From positions 62,001 through 126,000 of the forward strand of contig NC_060021.1 in the NCBI RefSeq assembly GCF_021134715.1: a stretch of 64,000 nucleotides of DNA, written 5' to 3'. Under the pieces are notes generated by a model. It made no database searches and was not told where the DNA came from. It was given only the letters and a program-made list of their open reading frames with translations. Made by a program: the position numbers and the translations under genes. Positions 54,521-64,000 of the stretch are shown piece by piece. Source of the stretch: Daphnia pulex. Lineage: Eukaryota; Arthropoda; Branchiopoda; Diplostraca; Daphniidae. Position 1 is the first letter of the stretch. Every line of letters starts with the position of its first letter.

Positions 54521-55313
54521 ATTTCATATCTGTCAAAACACTTATCAGACTTCTCTTACGGCTACTGGGGGCCGGGAGCTTTCAGTCGATAGCAGACAAC
54601 GTTCAGTCGGCAACGCTGCATTTGAATTATGAATTTGTTTAAAAAAAAAAAAAAAATAAATAAAATAAACTTGAATTTTGAAATTATTTCTAACTTATTT
54701 TATTTATTAAAACTTAATCTCGGTGCATGTTTTATCCCACATTTATTATTGATTTGTCAATCAACAGTACATTTGCACATTACAATGCAGAGAGATTTGA
54801 CAGTGAATTCATGTCCGGAAATCCGGAACTGGCGTTCTTAGAATTCTCTTTGATTAATATATTAGTAGTTAAAATGCAATTCCTTAAATGTGCACAGCAC
54901 AGCGCACTTTCTGATGCGTCGGTGATTTCTGACGTCAAGCTTTCAAGATAAAGAAAAAGTAAGCTATGATGGGATTGAAATTGTCAAAGGAAATTAAGGT
55001 TTCGGCAAAGTGACTTTTGGCCGATGGACTATGACTAAACATCAATTTTGTTCATGCTTTTATCTCATGACTATCTCGCAACTCTCGTGTGAGTCATCGG
55101 CTCATTTTCTCTGATAAAGGCCATGGTGGCAGTTGTAGTAGGCGGTACCACTAGGCCAACTTCAACAAAATCGGCATTAGTGACTGGCGTGACAGCTCGG
55201 AGAAAACATCGACTCGGATCGGGATTGACCGCAATTGTGTCCTCACACATTTCCCTGCATATATTTAAATTCTAGTAGTCACGCCCGAAAAATACATCTG
55301 TACAGGATAAATC
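54521..55313. promoter_or_regulatory. Divergent promoter region between PI4KA and the S1P phosphatase
   Basis: The two genes are head to head about 790 bp apart. No TATA box is obvious next to either start. An A-rich tract at 54642-54665 and AT-rich DNA lie in the middle. No gene is supported within it. Confidence 0.5.
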
Positions 55314-56739
55314 ATGCTCAACTTTATTTGGCAATGGATCCTGTACCTGAACGAGCCCATACACGTCGCCAATATTCAACGCTATTTCGGGCTGGAGAGA
55401 AAAGATTCGCTCATTAAGGATTCAACTCAGCAACCTCCTTCCTCAAACGGTCATTCCACGCCCAATCCAGTAAGCCTAATACTCATTGATCATTTATTCG
55501 AAACCCATTAAAATGTTTTCTGTTCCGATGATCACAGGAAAAAGAACTTGCCACATCCAGCAGCGATGGAGAGTCATCGGATTCAGAATTAACACCTCAA
55601 AACTATGTGATTCACAACTACTACTGGTACTGGCTCTTCAAATTTGGGACAACCCTGGGAGAAGAGATCTTCTACGCTTCAGTGTTTCCCTTCTGGTTTT
55701 GGAATATTGATGGTGCCGTAGGTAGACGAATCATCAATGTCTGGTCGCTCTCCATGTTTATAGGTATTTGGTGAACATGTGTATATCGCAAAGGAACTTG
55801 TTGTATACTAACCTGTTGGTTCTTTTTGAAAAAGGACAATCGTTGAAGGACATCATCTGTTGGCCCAGACCTCAATGCCCTCCAGTCATCAGAATGGAGA
55901 ATAAATGGGCCCTGGAATACGGCATGCCTTCAACTCACGCCATGGTCTCTGTGACGGTGCCTTTTTCTGTCATCCTCCTTACAGCCAATCGATACGAATA
56001 TCCAGTGTATATTGGCGTTGCTATTGCGTTCACCTGGTGTATCCTGGTCTCAACCAGCCGACTGTACCTGGGAATGCATTCCGTTGCCGTAAGTTGCTAT
56101 CCTTAATGAGCTTCTTTTTGTTGTACAACTTTAACTGGACGTCTTTATACACAGGACATTCTCGGTGGATTAGCCCTGGCTTCTTTACTTTTGCCCGTCC
56201 TGCTGCCTTTGGTCGACACTCTCGACGCCTTCCTGTTGACACATCCGGCTGCTCCTGGACTACTAGTCACAACGACCATAACCCTAATGTTGGTGTACCC
56301 CGGATCGAAATTCTCCTCTGCCAAAGAGGACACGGCCGTTATTTTAGGATCGTCGATGGGACTCCAGCTGGGCGGCTGGATCTCTTTCCAGATGGGCTGG
56401 ATCCGTGGGCCGCCCATTAAACCGCCTTATTCCATCATCTGGCCGTCGTACGAGATGTTGGGCCTGTCTCTGCTGCGCACCATCATCGGACTGATTACGG
56501 TCGTTGCCACGCGGGCCATCGCAAAGTCCGTCTCCTACGCGGCCATGAAAGGAGTGGTCTCTACCCTGCGGAGTAAAGACAAGCTGGCCAAGGAAGACGC
56601 CCGCGATGTGGAGCTATTCGTCAAACTGGGCGTCAAGTTGATGACTTACGCCGCCATCGGCATCGACGTCGTCTGTCTGGCCCCGGCCGCTTTCCGCTTT
56701 CTCAACATCGAACGGCCGACATTCCACACGGAAATTTAG
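55314..56739 (+). CDS. Sphingosine-1-phosphate phosphatase (SGPP family)
   Basis: Dephosphorylates sphingosine 1-phosphate in the ER membrane, feeding sphingosine back to ceramide synthesis. Exons 55314-55469, 55538-55763, 55835-56088 and 56155-56739 give 406 aa in frame, near the family length of about 400-440. The PAP2 phosphatase signature is complete: KDIICWPRP, then YGMPSTHAMVS (PSTH in place of PSGH, normal for SGPP), then SRLYLGMHSVADILGG, carrying the catalytic and phosphate-binding Lys, Arg, His, Arg, His and Asp. A short acidic N-terminal domain precedes several membrane segments (FIGQSL, YIGVAIAFTWCILV, LALASLLLPVLLPLV, ITLMLVYPG and C-terminal helices). The divergent PI4KA gene also acts on membrane lipids, but co-regulation is only a guess. 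Confidence 0.95.
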
Positions 56740-57100
56740 AAATCCGTCTGACGTTCAGATCAGACATTAATCGTTCAGTATTTTGAAAAACCTTTGCCTT
56801 TGCAAGTAAAAACACGATACCAAAAGTGCACACACGTTAACGAGTGCCTTCGTTCAAAAAATGTACATAATAATAGTCGTCGTCGTTAATTTTGTTTCTT
56901 TTTGTAATTAGAAAATGTCCTACCCCGTCTGTGTCCAGTAATCTGTGGGAATTTAATTCGTTTCATTCCATTACGATTTCCTCGTTTTGTTTCTTGTTAG
57001 AATTCTGCACAAATGTTAACTCGTCTTATCTCGATTGAACTTAACAAAATATTACACATTCCCAATGTAGAACTGGTTTTCCCCCCTCTCGGCCCTATCT
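56740..57100. other. 3' UTR and flank of the S1P phosphatase gene
   Basis: AT-rich, non-coding. It ends at the target-site duplication of the hAT element. Confidence 0.5.
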
Positions 57101-57542
57101 TCCATTTGCAGTGTTAGGAACGTCACCAATTGACTTAAGTCAAATTTTGACTTAAGTCATGACTTAAGTCAAATTTTGACGTATACGTCGACTGCGACTG
57201 AAATAAAATTTATGCGTGACTTTTACGTTGACGTTTGACGTGAAAAAAATTTGGAATCTTAAAAAAAGTCAAAATAAAAACGTCATCTGGCAATGTTGAC
57301 GAACAATGCCGTGGATCGGAAGATTTTTTCGTCTATAATTTTCGTAAAACATATCAGTTGTCATCAAAAGTCATGACAATGGCGTCTACTACTATAGAGA
57401 AAGATTCGTGGACTGATTCTGGTGTCTTTAGTTTTTTTTAATTTCACTCAAGCCGTTATTAAGTGTTTTACTATTGACACATCTCTTACTCGTCTTGAAC
57501 AAAAGGAGAAGAAAGCTTTATTGGGAACTGAATTCGTAGCCG

Positions 57543-57721
57543 GCATCCACAGATTAAATCTTTGTTTTTAAAATATAATACTGTCATTCCAACTAGCGCT
57601 CCAGTAGAGCGTCTTTTTAGCTTAGCAGCATTAATTTTAACAATAAGAAGAAATAAGTTGTCCGATTCAATGTTGGAAATGTTAATATTTCTAAAAATTG
57701 CTTTAAACTTGTAAAAACCAC
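57543..57721 (+). pseudogene. hAT transposase C-terminal fragment, copy 1
   Basis: Encodes the hATC dimerisation region (NTVIPTSAPVERLFSLAALI and following, to KIALNL and stop). The catalytic DDE parts are absent. Some coding-like sequence upstream (57380-57540) may be the remnant of the preceding region. Confidence 0.85.
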
Positions 57722-57900
57722 CTGTCAAATAGCGTAAAAATACATGACTTATTTTGTGACTTAAGTCATGACGGTGACGTAATTTTTTTTGGCAGTTACG
57801 TTGACTTTTTTTTTTGACTTTTGACGTTAGGTTTTCAAATGACGTATGACGTGCAAATTTTTTCTAAGTCACTGAAAACTCCGTGACGTTCCGAACACTG

Positions 57901-58079
57901 GCATCCACAGATTAAATCTTTGTTTTTAAAATATAATACTGTCATTCCAACTAGCGCTCCAGTAGAGCGTCTTTTTAGCTTAGCAGCATTAATTTTAACA
58001 ATAAGAAGAAATAAGTTGTCCGATTCAATGTTGGAAATGTTAATATTTCTAAAAATTGCTTTAAACTTGTAAAAACCAC
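57901..58079 (+). pseudogene. hAT transposase C-terminal fragment, copy 2
   Basis: Same sequence as copy 1, in the second unit of the 358-bp tandem duplication. Confidence 0.85.
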
Positions 58080-58463
58080 CTGTCAAATAGCGTAAAAATA
58101 CATGACTTATTTTGTGACTTAAGTCATGACGGTGACGTAATTTTTTTTGGCAGTTACGTTGACTTTTTTTTTTGACTTTTGACGTTAGGTTTTCAAATGA
58201 CGTATGACGTGCAAATTTTTTCTAAGTCACTGAAAACTCCGTGACGTTCCGAACACTGTCCATTTGAAAATGTGGTAACATCCTTGAACTAATCTTTTAC
58301 TTAATCGCCAGATTGTGTGGAGGCCACGACGTGGGCGCGTGTCATGCCACTGGCAACGTGACGCCAATGCTGATAGGACAATTAACAGGATTTCGTCATC
58401 AGAACTTTATTCAAACGCTCAAAATTCATCCTGGACTGGAATTAATTTGGGGGAAATTGGTGA

Positions 58464-60477
58464 TTACAAGGATCGGACGACTTCAATGTCCCATTGGTTC
58501 TTGAGTCCGACCCAAACTTCGTTCTCTGGACCGCGCCAGGTGAAGACCCGATGGCGGGTCTCGTCCAGGGCCAACTGGTCGGGAGCCACGTAGAGGTACT
58601 CGCGTCGTTTGGGACTGAAAAGAGCGTAGCGGTTGGGGAATTGCTCCGTGTTGACGCGGTAAGTGTCCAGGAGCCAATCGGCCGCTCCATCGGCCCAGGT
58701 GTGGACGTCCTCGGGTTTGCTGTACTGGCGCCAGGTGAAGACGCGACGTCGATCCTTGTCGTAGGAGAACTCGTCGGTCGACGGGTACAGGTACTCGTGC
58801 GGGAACCGCAAACTGGTGAAACGAACCCGGAAGACGCCGGCCTTCCACAGTCCAGTCAGTCGCCATTCGGCCCACAATCCCAGCGGCTCGTCCTTGTTGC
58901 GCCACGTAAAGACTCGGCGTCGTTTGGCGTCCTGGGAGAACTCGTCCCGTCCAGGGTAAAGATACTCGCCAGTTCGGGCGTTTTTAATCCGGACGATCAA
59001 AATCTGCCCGTCAATCAGCCGGGAGATGACACTCTTCTTCTCCTCGCAATTATTCGGAATTTCCTCTTCCAGTTCCACTGAAAAAATGAATTAAGTTAAT
59101 GACATAACAGTTAAATTGATTATCAGATGAAATACCTGACGCAGGTAAAACGAGCCCCAAGGAATAAGAAGTAGATGCGCTGTGGACGATGGGTCCAGTC
59201 ATTTCAGCTCCCGCGTGGTAATTCACTTCGAGCCGGCCGAGATCCTTCCAGACGCGACCCTCGCGGATGGCGTTCAACTTGATCCTGTACAGCTGGATCG
59301 GTTTGGGCACGAATTTCTCACCGTCAAAGCTGACGAATTCCTTGTGCTGGTCGTACAAGGCGTCGATGGCCTCCTTCGACCGGGTCTTCCATTCACTGGA
59401 CGATTGCTGCTGCTGTTCCTCCTGGACGTCAAAGTTATCGTCGTCGTGGTGGACCAGGTGGCGTTTGCGTTCATTGAGGGATCGGGCGATGGCATCGGGA
59501 CGGCTCAGTGGGTCTTCCCAGTAGACGGTGGGCCATTTGGCGTCGTCGGCCGTCGAGATTGTCAATTTGGCCGCCACGACAACTTTTTCCAGTTGGTCGT
59601 AGATTTTCTGGCGAGAGTCCCTGCGCACGATCGCTTCCGGTTGTTCCCCGAAACTTTCGCGGACAATGTCGGAAACGGCCCGCCATAAAAGACGCTGGGC
59701 ATCACCGACGGACAACAGGATCTCGTTGGTCCGCGGGAATCGCTGGCTGATTTGACTGAAAAGCTGATTGGTCTGCGTCAACATGCTCTGCGTTACCTGG
59801 ACGATTTTGGTCTCCGTCTGCCTCCGGCTGTCCATGCTGTAGGCCACTTTGAATTTGTCGAATTGTTCCGGCTCCTTACTGAACTGCTCGGCCAGTTGTT
59901 GGCATTCGGCTTTGTCGTAACAGGCCAAACTGAAACCCACCGTTTGCGTGTACGGGATCATGGGCTGGGCCATATGATAACGTCCGTCCTCTTCTACGTC
60001 GCTGGATCTGGTCAGGATGACCCGGTCGAACGGGATCGACTCGACCTGGTAGGTCCGCACCTTTTTGCCCGTTACCCGCGTCAGATGGGTGGCGACAGCT
60101 TGCTGGATCGTCTCGTTCCACATTTGAACGCGGAAGCCGAAATAGAGTTGGTTGTTGACTCCGCTGTACCAGTGGGTGATGCTGGAGCTGTCCAGAATGG
60201 CCGCTGGACTGAACTGGTAAAGGGACTTGCTGTGGTAGTTTTTCCGGCCCTGGACGCGGTAAATGTTGAGCCTAGTTGTGCCGGCAAACGACATGGTCGC
60301 CAAAGGTTTGCCCAGAAAATGTTCCAGGTCTTTGGCGATTTGATTTTCTCCAGCTCCAGCCGACTCGGCAGTCTGATATACATTTGCAATGTTGGTTTGT
60401 TCGGGAGTCCCGGGAAGAATGAAGGCTCTAGTCGATGATGCCAAGATGGCCATCGTTAGTAACAAAGCTAGTTTCAT
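58464..60477 (-). CDS. Secreted protein with three C-terminal FTWR repeats
   Basis: Two exons (59136-60477 and 58464-59077) give 651 aa in frame. Residues 1-19 are a signal peptide (MKLALLLTMAILASSTRAF). An upstream in-frame ATG at 60519 exists, but the pseudogene copy at 14926 and the signal peptide support 60477. Residues 20-447 form an unrecognised domain with mixed helix and strand. Residues 448-651 hold three repeats of about 65 aa with EYLYPGRDEFSQDAKRRRVFTWR, EYLYPSTDEFSYDKDRRRVFTWR and EYLYVAPDQLALDETRHRVFTWR, shown here as EYLY..D..S.D..RRRVFTWR in essence. The repeated Tyr/Phe/Trp pattern looks like a three-fold beta fold (beta-trefoil is a guess). I do not know its function. A truncated duplicate lies 44 kb to the left. 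Confidence 0.85.
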
Positions 60478-61290
60478 CCTGGAATCCAAATGTACTGTGG
60501 CCAAGATAGTAGCAAACAATTAGTCTATATTTTGGGGTATTTTAAAAGGTTAAATCAAATTCGTCAGCAGTGCAAATCATTTGAGATACTAATAGTTGCA
60601 AAACGTTGGCTTACCCAATTGGAATGAAGTGTAGATATGTATTAGAGAGATTTTCGAATGGAAAAGTGGATTGAAAGTGACGGCAAGTGGCGGTCGTTCG
60701 CCGACTGATCAGCTATTATCGCAGAAGGATGGCCACCTTTTGTATCGTACCAGATGCCCTTCGCCATCATCGATATCACCATCAGTTGGTGACGAAGTGA
60801 GTTCATGGCGGATTCAGCAGTTCATCAGAAAAATAATGAGGTCAGCAGAAGAGATGAAATGTTACACCGACAGAAGGTTTTCTGGGTTTTACCAAACCAG
60901 ATTTGGACGTGAGCTATCAAAAATTCAAAACAAGTGAAGCATCAAGTTCGTCTGAATGTTGTTGTTGCAACAGCGACCGACGACAAAACATAAACAATGT
61001 TCCAGGCGTGTCAGTTTATTAGACGTCAACGACTTCGACGAATTTAGAAAAATCAAATCCGGGGTGATCATTTGATCAACAAAGTCGGAAGACAACTTGA
61101 ATCCGTAAATTGGCTGAAATTCTATCTAAACGGACCCAAACGACCCTTGATAGATGGCGCGATTAACTATCCATGTCTGATCTCCATTCCAAGATGGCAC
61201 TGTTTTCTATTTCATTTCGTTTGTTTGTGTTTCCAAAGTCCATCTGTCAAAAGATTCTCAATCTAATCAGAATCAAAGTTTTCGATAATC
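60478..61290. other. Divergent intergenic region between the secreted protein and ECH1
   Basis: About 810 bp between a minus-strand and a plus-strand gene, so both promoters should lie here. A short frame at 60671-60937 has no recognisable family. No TATA box was identified. Confidence 0.45.
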
Positions 61291-62473
61291 ATGCAAACTG
61301 CTTTTAAAGTATTGGGTAAATTGCACACCAAAAATATGTGTCTTAGAAATCAAATTAATGTAACATTTTTTTAAATAAATTTAGGACAAAGCGCAGTAAG
61401 AACATTGTCTACCTATTCAGCAGCCATGGCATCTTCTGCTGCTTCGTCCAACAAGTACAAATTTGAAACCTTGTCAGTGTCCACTCCAAAGGACTATGTT
61501 TATCATGTTCAACTTAATAGACCTCAGCAATTTAATGCAATGAATAGTGCCTTCTGGAGGTATGGTCTTGTTCAAATTCCCATTTTATAATTATTAATTA
61601 TCTTTTCGTTTAAAGGGAAATGGTAGAGTGCTTTCAAGCAATTAGTGAAGACAGCGACTGCAGGGTTGTAGTCATCTCTGCAAATGGCAAGCATTTCACT
61701 TCAGGTCTTGATTTGAGTGACATGGGTCCGTTAATGGAGACCGTTTTGGGAGATGATGATATTGCCAGGAAATTTCGTACACTTCATCAGTTCATTAAAC
61801 GCTATCAGTTGTCATTCACCTCAATTGAGCAGGTTTGTTATTATTTTGCAGCCACAGAATAATTTATTACAATTTTTCATTCTATACTCGATCCTTTAAG
61901 TGTCACAAACCAGTAATTGCTGCTATTCATGGAGGTTGCATAGGGGGTGGTGTGGATTTGGTCACTGCTGCTGATATTCGTTTCTGTACTCAGGATACCT
62001 TCTTCCAAATCAAAGAAGTTGAAATCGGTATTTATAGTCACCAATATTACAAGGTTTTCATGTGATGTAACTCTTCCATTGTTTCCATAGGACTTGCTGC
62101 CGACGTGGGAACGTTGCAGCGCTTACCTAAAGTGATTGGATCAGATAGTTTGGTCCGCGAATTGGCCTACACGGCCCGAAAAATGTTTGCGGACGAAGCA
62201 GCTCAAGCAGGTCTGGTGAGTCGAGTCTTGCCCGATAAAGACTCGCTGCTCAAAGCAGCTCTGGAGACGGCCAGCGCCATTGCCGGCAAATCACCGGTGG
62301 CCATTCAAGGTAGCAAACATAATCTCAATTACGCCCGAGATCACTCGATCGAACAAGGACTGAGTTACATGGCCACATGGAACGCGGCGATGCTGCAATC
62401 GGAAGACTTGCGCATCGCCGCCATGGCCGCCATGGATCGTAAAGGTCCTCCGCCAGTCTTTTCAAAGCTTTAA
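61291..62473 (+). CDS. ECH1: Delta(3,5)-delta(2,4)-dienoyl-CoA isomerase (ECH1)
   Basis: Crotonase-fold enzyme that isomerises 3,5-dienoyl-CoA to 2,4-dienoyl-CoA in beta-oxidation of unsaturated fatty acids. Exons 61291-61315, 61385-61559, 61616-61832, 61901-62027 and 62091-62473 give 308 aa in frame. The N-terminus (MQTAFKVLGQSAVRTLSTYS) looks like a mitochondrial presequence, while the C-terminus is SKL, a peroxisomal PTS1 signal. ECH1 in mammals likewise has both. The oxyanion-hole region is HFTSGLDL and IHGGCIGGGVDLV. Catalytic acidic residues expected for ECH1 are present by context (GVDLVTAADIRF, IKEVEIGLAADVGTLQRLP). The Asp/Glu pattern favours ECH1 over a plain enoyl-CoA hydratase. 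Confidence 0.95.
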
Positions 62474-62627
62474 ATTGTTAAAAAAACGAAATGTAATTTT
62501 TTTAGTTCATATTTTAAAATTATACAGATATTATGGCTAATATTGATTGAATCAAAAACGAGAAAAAGCTATTTGATGCAATTAATTTTGTATTTAAAAA
62601 TGTTCGGGTAAATGTGCCATTAATCTT
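62474..62627. other. Convergent 3' flanks of ECH1 and the ACE-like gene
   Basis: About 155 bp of AT-rich DNA between two convergent stop codons. Confidence 0.6.
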
Positions 62628-64000
62628 TTAAAATCGAATGTTGCGCAACGAATGAAGCGTCTCTTCGAAAATGGGTGCCAGATATTTGGCCGCCTCTTTG
62701 CTGATTAATGGAGACGATCCTTCTTTCTTGGTTTCGACAATTTTTTCGATTGGCGATTCGATTTTAGTTGCTGGAACGTCCCATCCAATGTATTCGCCAT
62801 TCTTAGCATTCTCAGCTTCCAGCCACACTTTCAATGGCTCAAAGTAATTGAGCAGAGGAGTAGCAAGGACATCGCGCTGACCAGTCATGGCTTCCATGGC
62901 GTCTTGCCAAGGCTTGGAGGCTCCTAATTGCAACATTGCCCTATTACCCCCCACCAAACAGACAAAAATTTATTTAGTCAGAAATTAACACACGAAATTT
63001 TGAATTTAAATACGCAAGAGCATCTCCAGCGGCGGTCGAGTTGTAGAAATCGCATTTGTAAAGTGGTCCAACATGGCCGGCAGCGGTGCAGAGTACTTCA
63101 TTGAATTGATATTGGAAGAAAGTGCGCATGAAATAGCGGATCATGTCGTAATTGTTGCAGACGTGGAAAATGGCCGTAATGTCCAGATCCTGGGCGGGAT
63201 CACGTCCCACAGGTGGCGCCACTCCTAGCACTCGAGCTCTACATTTTTGTTTTGATTATTAAATTATTTTAATTGCCAATTGTTCATTTTTTAAATACTT
63301 GTCGGCCCAGTATTGGGTGTTGAGTTCGGCTTCTGGGATGTCACCTCTGAACATGTTCCAGCGCCAAGTGTCTTGAGTCAAATGGAACGGCAAGGTCGAA
63401 ATGGTGTTTAACGCTTGGAAAAGTAAAAAGTTCATGTCCACATCTGGGAAAAGAATTATTTTGATGGGTTAATCGAAATTCATTTCATTTGCAGAGTTTT
63501 AATTAATCCACCTGGATCATCTGGAACGTTAAGTAGCCCAAGAGTGTTGAGATGTTTGGTGGTGGAGAAACTCATAGACATGAGCTCTCCGACAGCCTCG
63601 TGAAATCCATCGTTGGCTCCATCCCTGTCAAGTCATTGATAAGAAATGATTTTTATTTGACTTTTGTCTAGCCGTTTTTAAAATTATATAAGCTACAGGG
63701 ATCAGTCAACATGTCAAACGACGCAGTTTGCTTTATCTTCGATCAAACAAAGTCAACAAGGACACAAGGATATCTGATAAAAATGGTTTTTACCTGTAGT
63801 TGAGTGGCTGAAATGCATATTGCTGAAAAGGTAAAGAAAATATCCAAATTACGTCATATTCGGTAATTAAAAAATTAAATGTTTAATACCATAAAGTATT
63901 GAATGTGACCCAGTTCGTGATGGACAGTCTGGAAATCTTCAAAAACGACTCGAGCGCACATTCGAATCCTGAAATCCTTGGCGTCGTAGAAATCCCATGC
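62628..64000 (-). CDS. Angiotensin-converting-enzyme-like peptidase (M2 family), 3' part
   Basis: Zinc dipeptidyl carboxypeptidase of the ACE family. Exons on minus, cut at the right edge: 63890-64000 (partial), 63794-63822, 63512-63624, 63299-63443, 62994-63238 and 62628-62940. Zinc motif [21 protein letters not shown], third ligand in [16 protein letters not shown], then [21 protein letters not shown] and [14 protein letters not shown]. Later come [20 protein letters not shown] and [16 protein letters not shown]. The C-terminus ends at IRF with no membrane segment, so this would be a soluble, secreted form as in many arthropod ACEs, not a membrane-bound vertebrate type. The N-terminal half lies beyond the window, so a second ACE domain cannot be excluded. 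Confidence 0.95.

Larger units (their letters stand above)
57109..58258 (+). mobile_element. Non-autonomous hAT element with duplicated 3' end
   Basis: Inverted ends CAGTGTTAGGAACGTCAC (from 57109) and the reverse complement of CAGTGTTCGGAACGTCAC at the right end (to 58258), one mismatch in 18. An exact 8-bp target duplication TCCATTTG sits at 57101-57108 and 58259-58266. Inside is the C-terminal dimerisation segment of a hAT transposase on plus (IPTSAPVERLFSLAALILT, RRNKLSDSMLEMLIFLKIAL, stop), with no other recognisable catalytic parts. The last 358 bp (57543-57900) are repeated exactly in tandem at 57901-58258, including the right inverted end. GACTTAAGTC palindromes recur near both ends. 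Inserted between the SGPP 3' flank and the next gene. Confidence 0.95.

Noticed and set aside
61405-62473. Plain mitochondrial enoyl-CoA hydratase (ECHS1) as identity of the crotonase gene
   Set aside because: The EVEIGLAADVGTLQRLP segment and the SKL end fit ECH1 dienoyl-CoA isomerase better.
1-64000. tRNA or rRNA genes
   Set aside because: No convincing B-box with matching A-box and cloverleaf was found by eye. A tRNAscan run would be decisive.

Overview
The window looks like nuclear DNA of a branchiopod crustacean, most likely Daphnia. Coding exons are fairly GC-rich and separated by very short GT-AG introns (about 50-110 bp), intergenic DNA is AT-rich, core promoters are TATA type (one has an arthropod-style TCAGT initiator), and the tyrosine-rich YYTTKAPEYYTEAP repeat family is one I associate with Daphnia. 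The species call is inference.

Layout. (1) 1-23 kb and 37-44 kb hold a dispersed family of genes that are intronless as read here. They encode low-complexity proteins built from four parts: a membrane anchor, a long coiled coil, an acidic proline/glutamate-rich linker, and a C-terminal C2-like or KH domain. Members are a broken copy at the left edge, a KH version (10.3-12.7 kb), a small C2 version (13.5-14.0 kb), a giant two-C2 version (18.5-22.9 kb), an anchored C2 version (37.6-39.3 kb) with a truncated duplicate (39.7-40.1 kb), and another small C2 version (42.7-43.6 kb). A further anchored coiled-coil gene (1.7-3.9 kb) has the same general architecture but no clear sequence link. I recognise no described family here, and this is the best candidate for something new. 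(2) 5.3-7.1 kb: a short, divergent importin-alpha gene. (3) 14.9-15.5 kb: a decayed copy of the secreted-protein gene at 58.5-60.5 kb. (4) 23.6-27.0 kb: a 3.35-kb foldback element, one very large imperfect palindrome. (5) 28.1-31.1 kb: a graveyard of tyrosine-rich protein gene copies with pieces of an AIFM1 gene between them. (6) 34.9-36.4 kb: an EndoU ribonuclease with two somatomedin-B domains. (7) 40-47.5 kb: mostly repeats, a small hAT-like MITE and exon-like remnants.

(8) 47.5-64 kb is a conventional gene block: phosphatidylinositol 4-kinase alpha (minus, 9 coding exons) head to head with sphingosine-1-phosphate phosphatase (plus), a hAT element with a duplicated 3' end, a secreted protein with three FTWR repeats (minus), dienoyl-CoA isomerase ECH1 (plus), and the 3' half of an angiotensin-converting-enzyme-like peptidase (minus, cut by the right edge).

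Exon borders were chosen by reading-frame continuity, GT/AG signals and family alignment from memory. PI4KA, SGPP, EndoU, ECH1 and the secreted protein all close in frame with these borders. No rRNA, tRNA or CRISPR array was recognised.
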